64,000 nt of DNA from Lewinellaceae bacterium (GCA_020636195.1 JACJYH010000004.1:388461-452460); one strand, 5' to 3'. Numbered from the stretch's first letter, positions 34,911-43,930 are shown. The notes: generated by a model from the sequence alone, not told the origin. Numbers and translations are program-made.

Positions 34911-34926
34911 TCTGTCGGACGACAGA
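34911..34926. repeat. 7-bp palindromic arms in the rho leader
   Basis: TCTGTCG (34911-34917) and CGACAGA (34920-34926) are perfect inverted copies separated by 2 bases. They lie just after the predicted rho transcription start, between the divergent rho and serS genes. A second small GC stem sits near 34852-34862. They could form RNA structure or bind a regulator. Confidence 0.5.
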
Positions 34927-34943
34927 CTTATGAAATTAAAGCA

Positions 34944-34972
34944 CAAATTTAAGACATTCTTTGTATTTCAAA
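34944..34972 (-). promoter_or_regulatory. Putative rho promoter
   Basis: Minus-strand TTTG (34972-34969) and TAAATTTG (34951-34944) are separated by 17 bases, a fair match to the Bacteroidota -33/-7 pair. It predicts a 5' leader of about 175 bases. Confidence 0.45.
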
Positions 34973-34976
34973 ACAT

Positions 34977-34984
34977 TATCTTTG
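34977..34984 (+). promoter_or_regulatory. Putative serS -7 element
   Basis: TATCTTTG fits TAnnTTTG, 58 bases before the serS ATG; it lies next to and divergent from the rho promoter. Confidence 0.4.
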
Positions 34985-35042
34985 CGAAAATTTTTATTTA
35001 TTAAAAAAAATAATTATAAATAGTTGTTATAAATAGTTTGAA

Positions 35043-36323
35043 ATGATTGAGTTAAGGTTATTTAGGGAGGAGAAATCAAGGGTCATTGAAGGATTAAAAA
35101 AGAAAAATATTCCAAATGAATCCTTAGTTTTAGTCGAAAAAATAGTCGAGAAAGATGATGAAAGGAAAAAGATTCAAACGGATTTGGATGGCTTATTATC
35201 AGAGTCTAAACAGATATCAAATTCTGTCGGTAGTCTTCTAAAAGCCGGAAAAATTGAAGAAGCCAATGATGTAAAATCGAGAATCGTCGATTTAAAAAAC
35301 AAAATTTCTGAATTGCAACTCTCTCTTTCCTCAGCGATACAAGATTTGGAAGACATGGTGATTCAACTTCCGAATATACCTCATACGTCAGTTCCACTTG
35401 GAAAACATGCAGAGGATAATGAGGTTTACAAACTTTCTGAGGACTTCATGCCGAAATTTGATGCGCCTGTTTTACCGCATTGGGAATTGGCAGAGAAATA
35501 TGATTTGATCAGTTTTAAAGATGGCGTATTACTAACAGGTTCAGGATTTCCTGTGTATAAGGGCAAGGGTGCTAGATTGGAGCGCGCATTGGTCAATTTT
35601 TTTATAGATGAAGCTGTAAATGCAGGTTATCTTGAAATACAACCTCCATTATTGGTCAATGCAGAAACCGCAAGGGCAACAGGTCAATTACCGGACAAAG
35701 AAGGTCAAATGTACCACTGTCAAATTGATGATTTTTATTTGATACCTACTGCAGAAGTACCATTGACCAATCTATACAGAGATAGGATCATACAAGCAAA
35801 AGATTTTCCTATTATGCTCACAGGATATACGCCTTGTTTCAGGAGAGAAGCTGGCTCATATGGTGCAGACGTAAAAGGATTGAATCGTTTACATCAATTT
35901 GATAAGATTGAAATCGTTAGAATTGAGCATCCTGATCACTCATATGAAGCTCTTGAAAAAATGATTTCCCATGTCGAAAGTTTATTAGTGAAACTTGAAC
36001 TTCCATATAGAATTTTACGTTTATGTGGCGGTGATATGAGTTTTAGTTCAGCATTGACATTTGATTTCGAAACATATTCAGCAGCCCAAGAAAGGTGGCT
36101 TGAAGTCAGTTCAGTTTCAAATTTTGAGACTTTTCAGACCAATAGAATGAAGCTGCGATTCAAGGATGAAGACGGAAAGTCGAGATTAGCACATACATTA
36201 AATGGTAGTGCTTTAGCTTTGGCAAGGATTGTTGCTACATTGCTTGAGAACCACCAAACACCAGAAGGAATCAAAATTCCTGCAGCACTTCAACCATACA
36301 CAGGTTTTACTATCATTAATTAA
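35043..36323 (+). CDS. serS: Seryl-tRNA synthetase
   Basis: A 426-residue class II aminoacyl-tRNA synthetase. The N-terminal coiled-coil arm that grips tRNA-Ser covers about residues 30-100. Motif 2 (TPCFRREAGSYGADVKGLNRLHQFDK) and motif 3 (LNGSALALARIVATLLENHQ) are intact, as are LIPTAEVPLTN and the active-site QFDKIEIV region. Length is normal. It leads a plus-strand run with a zinc peptidase gene 12 bases later and frr beyond. Confidence 0.97.
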   Translation: MIELRLFREEKSRVIEGLKKKNIPNESLVLVEKIVEKDDERKKIQTDLDGLLSESKQISNSVGSLLKAGKIEEANDVKSRIVDLKNKISELQLSLSSAIQDLEDMVIQLPNIPHTSVPLGKHAEDNEVYKLSEDFMPKFDAPVLPHWELAEKYDLISFKDGVLLTGSGFPVYKGKGARLERALVNFFIDEAVNAGYLEIQPPLLVNAETARATGQLPDKEGQMYHCQIDDFYLIPTAEVPLTNLYRDRIIQAKDFPIMLTGYTPCFRREAGSYGADVKGLNRLHQFDKIEIVRIEHPDHSYEALEKMISHVESLLVKLELPYRILRLCGGDMSFSSALTFDFETYSAAQERWLEVSSVSNFETFQTNRMKLRFKDEDGKSRLAHTLNGSALALARIVATLLENHQTPEGIKIPAALQPYTGFTIIN

Positions 36324-36335
36324 ATTAATTTAAAA

Positions 36336-37028
36336 ATGGGAATTGGTTATTTTATTATTATTGGAATTTTTACAGTCGTAGGAATGCTTGTAAGTGGCAG
36401 ATTGAAAGCAAAATTTGCTCATTACAGTAGAATTCCTTTATCCAATGGACTTTCAGGAAGAGATGTCGCTCAGAAAATGCTTGCTCACTATGGCATCAGA
36501 GATGTTCAAGTTGTAGAAGGACAAGGATTTCTTAGCGACCATTATGATCCAACAAAGAAAACTGTTGCGCTTTCACCAGATGTTTACAATGGTAGATCAA
36601 TAGCATCCGCAGCTGTTGCCGCACATGAATGCGGTCATGCTGTCCAACATGCAACTGCTTACAGCATGTTGACGATGAGATCGCGGTTGGTTCCGGTTGT
36701 TCAATTCAGTGCTAATATTCAGCAATTTTTGTTTATGGCGTTGATATTCGGATTTGGAATCGGAATGGGAGGCAATATCCTAGCCATGGTACTCATAGCT
36801 ACTTTCGGTATCACAGCGCTTTTCAGTTTAGTTACTCTTCCAGTTGAATTTGATGCATCAAATAGAGCTTTAGCTTGGTTGGACGATTCAGGCATCATGC
36901 CGGGAGGAGAACATGACGGTGCCAAAGATGCACTCTGGTGGGCAGCAATGACATATGTTGTACAAGCATTGAGCGCCTTGGTAATGTTTTTATACTTTTT
37001 ATTGAGGTTCTTAGGAAATAATAATTAA
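36336..37028 (+). CDS. Membrane zinc metallopeptidase (Zn_peptidase_2, YugP-like)
   Basis: A 230-residue membrane protein with a zinc-peptidase motif HECGH (97-101) in AAVAAHECGHAVQHA. An N-terminal helix (about residues 3-20) and further membrane segments (about 125-165 and 205-225) surround it. The intervening region has EGQGFLSDHYDP and LSPDVYNGRSIASAA, as in the YugP/PF04298 family, whose substrates are unknown. It lies 12 bases after serS and upstream of frr, suggesting co-transcription. Confidence 0.9.
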   Translation: MGIGYFIIIGIFTVVGMLVSGRLKAKFAHYSRIPLSNGLSGRDVAQKMLAHYGIRDVQVVEGQGFLSDHYDPTKKTVALSPDVYNGRSIASAAVAAHECGHAVQHATAYSMLTMRSRLVPVVQFSANIQQFLFMALIFGFGIGMGGNILAMVLIATFGITALFSLVTLPVEFDASNRALAWLDDSGIMPGGEHDGAKDALWWAAMTYVVQALSALVMFLYFLLRFLGNNN

Positions 37029-37110
37029 TTTTTTTATAAATTTGCAAGGATAAGATATCAAGCAACGATGCCTTATCCTTGCATTTTTTATTTAAGCAAA
37101 ATCAAATACC

Positions 37111-37674
37111 ATGATTGAAGAAATAGAAGAACATATCGTGCACGCTTACGAAGGTTTTGACAAGGCCATTGAGCATTTAAATTTTGAGTTAAATAAAATT
37201 AGAGCCGGAAAAGCTTCACCAGCAATGCTCAATGGATTGATGGTGGAATATTATGGCTCTCCTACCCCACTTTCTCAAGTAGCCAATATCAGCACAACGG
37301 ATGCGAGAACTATTTCCATTCAACCATGGGAGAAAAAAATGCTCTCTGTCATAGAGAGATGTATATTTGAAGCAAATCTGGGAATAACGCCGATGAATGA
37401 TGGTGAAGTCGTCAGATTGAGCATTCCACCGATGAGCGAAGAAAGACGGACACAACTAGCCAAACAAGCGAAGGCCGCCGGAGAAGAGTCACGTGTCGCA
37501 ATCAGGGCGCACAGGCACAAAATCATCGATTTCATCAAGAAAAAAATAAAGGATGGTTTCCCGGAAGATGCCGGAAAACGAAAAGAGGATGAAATCCAAA
37601 AAAATGTGGACTCATATATGTCGAAGATCGACCACATAGTAGAAGTCAAGGAAAAAGACATAATGACATTATAA
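37111..37674 (+). CDS. frr: Ribosome recycling factor
   Basis: A 187-residue protein that splits post-termination ribosomes with EF-G. The typical N-terminal helix with LNFELNKIRAGKASPAML, the head-domain ATDARTISIQPW equivalent (STTDARTISIQPWEKKML) and the C-terminal helix with KKKIKDGFPEDAGKRKEDEIQK are all present, and the length matches. It follows the zinc peptidase gene by 82 bases and precedes a membrane-anchored protein by 3 bases. Confidence 0.97.
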   Translation: MIEEIEEHIVHAYEGFDKAIEHLNFELNKIRAGKASPAMLNGLMVEYYGSPTPLSQVANISTTDARTISIQPWEKKMLSVIERCIFEANLGITPMNDGEVVRLSIPPMSEERRTQLAKQAKAAGEESRVAIRAHRHKIIDFIKKKIKDGFPEDAGKRKEDEIQKNVDSYMSKIDHIVEVKEKDIMTL

Positions 37675-37677
37675 TCC

Positions 37678-38685
37678 ATGATGACGAAACTCAAACCATA
37701 TTTTATTGGCATTGGAGTACTTTTTGCTCTATGGCTTATTGGAACATTATTGGTCAGTTCAGAAGTGAATACAGAGACATATACAACTTTTGATGCTCCG
37801 AAAGAGTATGTTTACAATGTTATTAACGACTTGAATTTGCAAAGAAAAATTTCTATTATGAAATCAGATCCAAGCTTTGCAATGAAATGTAAAAATATTA
37901 CCAAAGGTAAAAACAGCCAATGCTCATACACATCCGAAAAATATGGCAACGGAGGTTTTGAGATCATTCAAAACAATGCTGATACTATATATATAAAACA
38001 AAATATTGAATCAGGATTTGAAAAGAACTACACCTATGTCTTTGAACCTAAAGATTCCACCCATACCGATGTACATGTATTCATTAAGAGTAAAGTATCA
38101 AAACTAAAATCCCTTTTTAAGTACTTTTCTGCATCCAGTTTAAAGTCTGAATCCGAGGAAATGATGAAAAATGCCAAATTGATTGTTGATGACAGGCAAA
38201 AACTAAGTTTATATAATGGGTTCTATGTAAAAAACGAAGCGTTTAATACTCGATATTTTATCTATAATGCAGAAACCGTGAAGGGAGAAAATATCAATTC
38301 GTATTATACACAGACTTTATCAGCTTTGTACCAAAATGCCATAAAGGCTGGAATCACACCATCAGGGCCTGCATGTAAATTGTATTTAGGATGGAATGAC
38401 ACACTCAACATGACGACAATTGCGGCTGCAATACCAGTTTTGGCGGAGACCAATGTATCATTTGCTAAATCATTGACTATTCCAACCCAACAAGCGGCGG
38501 TTGTTGAATTTGTGGGTGATTTAAGGGGATTAGGTTTGGCTCATGTTGCTATCGATGATTATGTAAATGATCGCGGTTTAAGAATAAATCCACCAGTAAT
38601 TGAAGAGTATATCTCTGATCCATCGGTCTCTCCAAATGAAAATACATGGAAAACCAACATCATTTACTGTGTAAAACCTAGATAA
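37678..38685 (+). CDS. Membrane-anchored SRPBCC / GyrI-like ligand-binding protein
   Basis: A 335-residue protein with an N-terminal anchor (about residues 8-27). A START/SRPBCC-like domain (about 30-165, opening with SSEVNTETYTTFDAPKEYVYNVINDL) is followed by a GyrI-like effector-binding domain (about 180-335) seen in PNAIKAGITPSGPACKLYLGW-type spacing and the closing strand NIIYCVKPR. Both folds bind small hydrophobic ligands. Two tandem ATGs open the gene, 3 bases after frr. Cellular role unknown; the pairing with an anchor suggests envelope-side ligand sensing or transport. Confidence 0.75.
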   Translation: MMTKLKPYFIGIGVLFALWLIGTLLVSSEVNTETYTTFDAPKEYVYNVINDLNLQRKISIMKSDPSFAMKCKNITKGKNSQCSYTSEKYGNGGFEIIQNNADTIYIKQNIESGFEKNYTYVFEPKDSTHTDVHVFIKSKVSKLKSLFKYFSASSLKSESEEMMKNAKLIVDDRQKLSLYNGFYVKNEAFNTRYFIYNAETVKGENINSYYTQTLSALYQNAIKAGITPSGPACKLYLGWNDTLNMTTIAAAIPVLAETNVSFAKSLTIPTQQAAVVEFVGDLRGLGLAHVAIDDYVNDRGLRINPPVIEEYISDPSVSPNENTWKTNIIYCVKPR

Positions 38686-38690
38686 TCACA

Positions 38691-39671
38691 GTGAAGGATC
38701 ATGAATCCCTTAGAAAATGGATCGAATTGGCCAATGATTTTGGAAAAACTAAGACTCCATTTTTATTCATATTAGATTTTGAACTAAAAAAGCCGATAAT
38801 ATATGCTTTGGATAATATTCCGGAAAATATATCCTATAAAGTCAATACTCGCAAAAATTACAATATAAAAGCAAAGTCATCAAGAAAAATTGTTCTCCAC
38901 AAATCACCTATACTATTTTCAGAATATAAAATGAAATTTGATAAGGTTATGGAAGAAATCTTGTACGGCAATTCATTTCTTCTAAATTTGACTATAAAAA
39001 CAAAAATAGAATCCAACTTCACACTAAAGGAGATTTTTACAGCCGCTCATGCCAAATATAAGCTGTTTTTTGATAATAAGTTTTGTGTGTTTTCTCCTGA
39101 ATCTTTTATAAAAATTGAAGATAATTATATAAAAACCTTTCCCATGAAAGGAACGATAAATGCATCAATTAAAGATGCTAAATACAAGCTCCTAAATGAT
39201 CAAAAAGAAATGGCAGAGCATGCTACCATCGTGGATCTACTCAGAAATGATTTAAGTCAAGTTGCCAAATCAGTGCATGTAAAAAAGTACAGATACATTG
39301 ACAAAATAAATACAACCGACACTTCACTTTATCAAGCCAGCTCTGAAATAATTGGAAAACTGCATGATAATTACTATGCTTCATTGGGTGATCTATTAAT
39401 TTCATTATTGCCGGCAGGAAGTGTCAGCGGTGCACCAAAAATTAAGACTGTAGAGATTATAAAAGAAGCTGAAAAGGAAGAAAGAGGATATTACACCGGC
39501 ATTTTTGGAATCTTTGATGGAGAGAATTTGGATTCCGGAGTCATGATAAGGTTTATAGAAAACATAGATGGGCAATTGTATTACCGCAGCGGCGGAGGGA
39601 TAACCTTTCAAAGCAATGCAGAGAGCGAGTTTTTGGAATGTATCGATAAAATCTATGTCCCGATTAGTTGA
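38691..39671 (+). CDS. pabB: Aminodeoxychorismate synthase component I
   Basis: A 326-residue chorismate-binding enzyme, making 4-amino-4-deoxychorismate for folate. Landmarks are TFPMKGTI with the PabB-type lysine, TIVDLLRNDLSQVA, and LPAGSVSGAPKIKTVEII followed by GYYTGIFGIF and YRSGGGITFQS. The protein is short for the family (usually about 450), lacking most of the N-terminal half; this compact form occurs in Bacteroidota. It starts at GTG (38691). The 3' end overlaps pabC by 17 bases, supporting the pathway assignment. Confidence 0.9.
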   Translation: MKDHESLRKWIELANDFGKTKTPFLFILDFELKKPIIYALDNIPENISYKVNTRKNYNIKAKSSRKIVLHKSPILFSEYKMKFDKVMEEILYGNSFLLNLTIKTKIESNFTLKEIFTAAHAKYKLFFDNKFCVFSPESFIKIEDNYIKTFPMKGTINASIKDAKYKLLNDQKEMAEHATIVDLLRNDLSQVAKSVHVKKYRYIDKINTTDTSLYQASSEIIGKLHDNYYASLGDLLISLLPAGSVSGAPKIKTVEIIKEAEKEERGYYTGIFGIFDGENLDSGVMIRFIENIDGQLYYRSGGGITFQSNAESEFLECIDKIYVPIS

Positions 39672-40257
39672 AACCATAAAAATATCAAATGGTCGCATCT
39701 TCCATTTGGATCTTCATAACAATCGCTTCAGATTGGCCCGTAAAGAATTGTTCGGTATTGAAGATAAGTTGGACATAAAAAAGTTTATTTCTATACCAGC
39801 TGATCAAAAAACAGGTTTATTTAAATGCAGGATTTGTTACAGCGACCTGATTCATTCTGTTTCTATTGAGCCGTATTCTCTTAGAAATATTGGTAATGTC
39901 AAGTTAATTTATGATGATGCTATATCTTACGATTATAAATTTGAGAATAGAGAACAACTGGATCGATTATTTGCACAACGAGAGACTGCTGATGAAGTAT
40001 TGATTGTGAAAAATGGGTACATTAGTGATAGTTATTATTATAACTTGGTGTTTCAGAAGCATCACCAATTTATCACACCCAGAAAACCTTTGCTTTGTGG
40101 TACCCAGCGTCAATATTTACTGAATCGTTCCCGTATCATTGAAGGCGATGTATCTCCGAAGCAATTATTGTCATATGATAAAATTCACTTTATCAATGCT
40201 CTTACGCCTTTGGGAAAGTTGTCATTAGATATTGCCTCAAAACATATCATCACGTAA
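39655..40257 (+). CDS. pabC: Aminodeoxychorismate lyase (class IV aminotransferase fold)
   Basis: About 200 residues from the ATG at 39655 (MSRLVETIKISNGR), overlapping pabB. It converts aminodeoxychorismate to 4-aminobenzoate using PLP. The LDLHNNRFRLARKELFG opening, a lysine in the YDYKFENREQLD segment that fits the PLP-binding position, and ADEVLIVKNGYISDSYYYN are typical of the short Bacteroidota PabC. It lies 3 bases before the acyltransferase gene. Assignment relies on both motifs and the pabB partner. Confidence 0.85.
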   Translation: MSRLVETIKISNGRIFHLDLHNNRFRLARKELFGIEDKLDIKKFISIPADQKTGLFKCRICYSDLIHSVSIEPYSLRNIGNVKLIYDDAISYDYKFENREQLDRLFAQRETADEVLIVKNGYISDSYYYNLVFQKHHQFITPRKPLLCGTQRQYLLNRSRIIEGDVSPKQLLSYDKIHFINALTPLGKLSLDIASKHIIT

Positions 40258-40260
40258 GCC

Positions 40261-41094
40261 ATGACGATAATATATAAATGCATTAAAATATTACACCCGT
40301 ATTTTCCGTGGATCTCACATACTCTTGTATGGTTATTTTATATTTTTGCTAAGTATATCATGAAATATAGAAAAGATGTCATCAATCAAAATCTTATAAA
40401 TTCCCTGTATACTGATCAGTCCGAAGTAAAAAAAATTAGAAATAAATTTTATTCACATTGGCGAAAGCACCTAATACAGATTTTTGATATTATAGCATTT
40501 GATCAAACGAGAGTATTGGAACATATTGAATGTGATACAAGTGCTGTGGAAAACTCAAAAGGTGGAATCATTCTCGCCGCTCATTTCGGCAATTGGGAAC
40601 AAAATATTATTGCACTTCCACTATTTTTACATCAAAAAATTGTAGGCTTTTACAAGCCGTTGAAAAATGCAGTTATGAATGAAACTATGATCCATGTGCG
40701 TAGTAAATTTGGGTTGGAATTATTGCCCATGGAAAAGGTTGCGAGAGAAGTGACGTCCTACCCTACTGAGAATAAATTTTATGTATTCTTGGCTGACCAA
40801 AGTCCCGTAAATTTAAACGGTGTCTATTGGAATCAATTTTTAACTCAAAAAACACCTTGGTTGATTGGCTCGGAAAAAATGGCAAAAAAGTATAAAATGC
40901 CTGTATATTATCTACATCAAGAACCTAAGGCCAACGGTCAATATAAGATGTCCTTATCTAAGATTACAAATGATGCTTCACTAGAGCCTGACAATTATAT
41001 CATTGAAACATATAGCCAATTATTGGAGAAAGACATTTTACGCAATCCTTCGTATTGGCTTTGGTCCCATAGAAGATGGAAAAGGGCAAAATAA
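40261..41094 (+). CDS. Lysophospholipid / lipid A-type acyltransferase (LpxL/HtrB family)
   Basis: A 277-residue membrane-bound acyltransferase of the lipid A biosynthesis family, which adds secondary acyl chains. The H-x4-E catalytic motif is HFGNWE (H108, E113), and later motifs FYKPLKNAVMNE and FLADQSPV correspond to the family's substrate and cofactor regions. The N-terminal hydrophobic helix (about 12-35) anchors it. The closing NPSYWLWSHRRWKR is typical of LpxL/LpxM. It starts 3 bases after pabC. Acyl chain and exact acceptor are not predictable. Confidence 0.9.
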   Translation: MTIIYKCIKILHPYFPWISHTLVWLFYIFAKYIMKYRKDVINQNLINSLYTDQSEVKKIRNKFYSHWRKHLIQIFDIIAFDQTRVLEHIECDTSAVENSKGGIILAAHFGNWEQNIIALPLFLHQKIVGFYKPLKNAVMNETMIHVRSKFGLELLPMEKVAREVTSYPTENKFYVFLADQSPVNLNGVYWNQFLTQKTPWLIGSEKMAKKYKMPVYYLHQEPKANGQYKMSLSKITNDASLEPDNYIIETYSQLLEKDILRNPSYWLWSHRRWKRAK

Positions 41095-41110
41095 AAGCTA
41101 CATCGATATT

Positions 41111-41332
41111 TTATCTATTGCCGAATAATTTGAATATAAGATTCAAAATCAAGCTTAGCAGTATCATGGTGGTTATGGGAAAGTAAAAAGAAAAATTGTC
41201 TCTCTTGATTCTAATATCACCGGGTAGATGGCCTAAAAACCCCAATTTATTGCCAAAAAAATACCAAATAATGCCAATGAACACTACCGCAATACCTATA
41301 AATATGATGAATTTTCCTGAATCTTGATTCAT
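41111..41332 (-). CDS. DUF2905 family small membrane protein
   Basis: About 73 residues from the ATG at 41332. Two membrane helices (about residues 6-27 and 48-70) flank the family signature GFLGHLPGDIRIKRDNFSFYFP. DUF2905 proteins are widespread tiny membrane proteins of unknown function. The start lies within the last bases of the preceding nucleotidyltransferase gene (stop at 41329), so the two are translationally coupled. It is convergent with the acyltransferase gene. Confidence 0.88.
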   Translation of the reverse strand: MNQDSGKFIIFIGIAVVFIGIIWYFFGNKLGFLGHLPGDIRIKRDNFSFYFPITTMILLSLILNLIFKLFGNR

Positions 41333-42252
41333 TCTGTCCATAAATTCGCTGGATAGGTAGCATCTTGAATCAACTGCTCTATCCTTTTTTCAACCATAGG
41401 TTTGTCATTTTGGTATGTCACTCCAAACCATTCTGAATCTGTATCGATGACTTTGACTTTGATTTTGTCTTCATTGATCAAAGTATCTATCAAACTGGGA
41501 ATGTAAAATTCAGAAGTCAATTCATGTCCTTGTTGGGTCAAAAATTCAATCAGCATATTTTCTGCAAATTGAAAATAATTTGGCTTGAAGCCCCACATAT
41601 TCATAGATACCAAGGTATTCTCATCTAAAATTTGGGATGTTCCGTCTTCCTTGGGATAGGAAATCTTACCATCGCTTTCTTTACCAATTTTTGTACACTC
41701 AATCACTTGAGCGAGGTGGCCCAAATCATTTTTATAACAAACTCCTCTATTGACAGTACCATGATCTGACAACGTGTTTTTCAAATAATAGGCGATCACA
41801 GCATATTCATCATCAGATTGGCTATCGGTTAAAAAATCGTATAATTGACTAAACGCTTCGACTCCATAATAATCATCAGCATTGATCACACCGAATGGTT
41901 CATTGATTACGTTTCTGGCTACCCAAATGGCATGAGAAGTACCCCAAGGTTTCTCTCTATCAGGATGCATATTTGGTCGAATCGGTAAATCAAATAAAGA
42001 TTGATTGACAAATTCCATTTCGATTTTATTTCCCAGTCTTTCCCTGAAATACTTTTCAAAGTCGTCCCTAAACCAATCTCTTATAATAAATACTACTTTC
42101 CCGAAGCCTGCGTGCATGGCATCATAGATAGAATATTCTATAATTGTCTCATTATTCGGTCCGAAACCGTCCATTTGTTTTAGTTTTCCATATCTGCTAC
42201 CCATGCCTGCTGCAAGTACCAATAAAGTAGGTTTTTGAGATTTTTGACCCAT
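41329..42252 (-). CDS. Sugar-phosphate nucleotidyltransferase-like protein
   Basis: About 307 residues from the ATG at 42252. The nucleotide-binding loop LAAGMGSRYGKLKQMDGFGP and the metal-binding NADDYYG aspartates fit the NTP-transferase (GlmU/RmlA-like) superfamily. KPWGTSHAIW and MNMWGFKPNYF are typical of a Bacteroidota subgroup without a hexapeptide domain. It probably activates a sugar phosphate, but the sugar is unknown. It forms a two-gene minus unit with DUF2905. Confidence 0.85.
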   Translation of the reverse strand: MGQKSQKPTLLVLAAGMGSRYGKLKQMDGFGPNNETIIEYSIYDAMHAGFGKVVFIIRDWFRDDFEKYFRERLGNKIEMEFVNQSLFDLPIRPNMHPDREKPWGTSHAIWVARNVINEPFGVINADDYYGVEAFSQLYDFLTDSQSDDEYAVIAYYLKNTLSDHGTVNRGVCYKNDLGHLAQVIECTKIGKESDGKISYPKEDGTSQILDENTLVSMNMWGFKPNYFQFAENMLIEFLTQQGHELTSEFYIPSLIDTLINEDKIKVKVIDTDSEWFGVTYQNDKPMVEKRIEQLIQDATYPANLWTE

Positions 42253-42465
42253 GATTATTTTTTTGATCTGCAAATGTAAGACGAATAATTAGGGTATCAA
42301 AAGAGAGAAAACTGATTCCTATCATGTTAAAGATTGTTAATGAACAATAAAGAAAAAAATATCTAATGTTTTACATATTGATTGCGAAAAACTTAACTAA
42401 AATTTCGGTAATTTTGACAATTGAAAAAAAAAGTATTAAAAAATACTACATACATAATATACCAA

Positions 42466-42473
42466 TACCTTTG
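42466..42473 (+). promoter_or_regulatory. Promoter -7 element of the Ala-rich lipoprotein
   Basis: TACCTTTG, an exact consensus match, 36 bases before the ATG. An inverted repeat (AGTATT/AATACT, 42432-42447) lies just upstream. Confidence 0.5.
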
Positions 42474-42509
42474 CAGCATTATTTTCACAATATTAAATTT
42501 ATTCAAAAA

Positions 42510-43058
42510 ATGAAAAATCTTTTATTATTATTTGCTTTACCTTTATTCGTATTTTCTTGTAAATCAGGTATGGAAGCTCACAAAGCTGCTATCACTGATC
42601 TTGATGCAAACTGGACTGCTGCTTCTACAGCTGTTGCTGATTTTGCAAACAACCTTACTAAAGATATCACTTCACAGACAGAAGCTGCTAGCAGCTTGAT
42701 GTTGGAAGAATCTGCAGTAGCTGCTCTTAAACCAGATATGGCAGCAAAATGGAATGAAGCAACAACAGCATTCAAAAGTGCAACTGCTGCTTACCAACCA
42801 GTACAAGCTGAATTGACAGATTTCACAAACATGTGGACTGAAAAAGCAGCTGAAGTAACTGCATTGAAAGATGCTTTGACTTCTGGAAAGTATGAAGGCG
42901 ACGCTGTTGCTAAAATTGCTGAACTTTCAGGTTTAGTAACTCAAGCAAATGAGAAAGTAGCTGCATGGACAGCTAAGCAAGGTGAACTTAAGGGTGGTGT
43001 TGACTCTGCTCTAGGTATGCTTAAAACAGCTTATGAAATGGTAGCTCCTAAGAAATAA
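42510..43058 (+). CDS. Alanine-rich coiled-coil lipoprotein
   Basis: About 182 residues from the ATG at 42510 (MKNLLLLFALPLFVFSC), with a lipobox FVFSC. The mature part is mostly amphipathic helix, very rich in Ala, Glu, Lys and Thr, without prolines in most of its length. That suggests a long coiled coil or helical bundle facing the periplasm. Codon choice is strongly biased (GCT/GCA alanine, AAA lysine), and the gene has an exact-consensus -7 element and a strong terminator of its own. These traits suggest an abundant structural lipoprotein, functionally like Lpp, though not homologous to it. No family recognised. Confidence 0.8.
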   Translation: MKNLLLLFALPLFVFSCKSGMEAHKAAITDLDANWTAASTAVADFANNLTKDITSQTEAASSLMLEESAVAALKPDMAAKWNEATTAFKSATAAYQPVQAELTDFTNMWTEKAAEVTALKDALTSGKYEGDAVAKIAELSGLVTQANEKVAAWTAKQGELKGGVDSALGMLKTAYEMVAPKK

Positions 43059-43074
43059 TTATAAGAGCAAATGT

Positions 43075-43112
43075 AAAAGCCCGAATTGAATGTTTCAGTT
43101 CGGGCTTTTTTT
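43075..43112 (+). terminator. Rho-independent terminator of the Ala-rich lipoprotein
   Basis: A long GC-centred stem (about 43076-43089 and 43092-43106) followed by seven or more T residues. Confidence 0.9.
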
Positions 43113-43182
43113 ATTTAACATTACATTATTACTTCAATTGTAACCAAACATTCTGTGATACAGTTTTACATAAAAGTTTAAG

Positions 43183-43860
43183 ATGAAAGCATATTTCTCT
43201 TTTCTGGTAATTTTGATCACCACATTATCTGTGGGTTTAGCACAAAACAATAACTTTCAAGAAAAAAGTGACCCAAACGCTAAATTGATTCTTGATAAAC
43301 TGGAAAAACAATTTAAGTCATATACATCCTATGAACTGCCATTTACTATAGAGTTTGAAAATCCTGAAAACGGAAAAACACAAGATAAAGGCCAATATAT
43401 TCAGAAAGGAAAAAGTTATTTTATAAAATTAGGTTCGCAGGAAATTTACACTGACGGCAAAACCAACTGGGTATATTTGAAAGACAGAAACGAAGTTCAA
43501 ATTACAGATGTTGAACCGAATACTAACAATAATTTCTTTTCGCCACAACAGCTATTGGAGTCGTATAAGTCAAATCAATTCTATTATGCTATAACAAAGG
43601 AAAGCACCATCAAAGGAAAAAAAATCTGCGAAATCGAATTTAAACCATTGGCTCGTGGAGTATCTTACACAAAAATTAGACTAACCATAGATAAAACACA
43701 AAACAAATTGATATCTTTACGTGTCTTTAATAGAGACGGTTCAAAACAAACCCTCCAATTGGGAAATGTTGTTTCAAATAAAATATACGATGCTTCGGTG
43801 TTTCATTTTGATCCCAAAACAGTACCTGGCATACGTATTGAAGATCTGAGAATTGATTAA
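43183..43860 (+). CDS. lolA: Outer membrane lipoprotein carrier protein LolA
   Basis: A 225-residue periplasmic carrier that ferries lipoproteins to the outer membrane. A signal peptide (1-20, ending GLAQ) precedes a LolA/LppX-type fold: KLEKQFKSYTSYELPFTIEF, YIQKGKSYFIKLGSQEIYTDGKT-type strands, and the closing SVFHFDPKTVPGIRIEDLR. Length matches the Bacteroidota form. It lies directly after an abundant-looking lipoprotein gene but behind that gene's terminator, and has its own terminator at 43894. Confidence 0.9.
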   Translation: MKAYFSFLVILITTLSVGLAQNNNFQEKSDPNAKLILDKLEKQFKSYTSYELPFTIEFENPENGKTQDKGQYIQKGKSYFIKLGSQEIYTDGKTNWVYLKDRNEVQITDVEPNTNNNFFSPQQLLESYKSNQFYYAITKESTIKGKKICEIEFKPLARGVSYTKIRLTIDKTQNKLISLRVFNRDGSKQTLQLGNVVSNKIYDASVFHFDPKTVPGIRIEDLRID

Positions 43861-43893
43861 ATAGAACCAATTCAGTTACTCAGTTTACCAACC

Positions 43894-43930
43894 AGCGATT
43901 CTTGGCTCAACCTCCAGGAATCGCTTTTTT
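43894..43930 (+). terminator. Rho-independent terminator of lolA
   Basis: Stem AGCGATTC / GAATCGCT with an inner extension and loop, then a seven-T run, 34 bases after the lolA stop. Confidence 0.85.

Noticed and set aside
34765..35042. A tRNA or known riboswitch in the rho-serS gap.
   Set aside because: No cloverleaf, CCA end or recognisable riboswitch core; only small palindromes and promoter motifs were seen.
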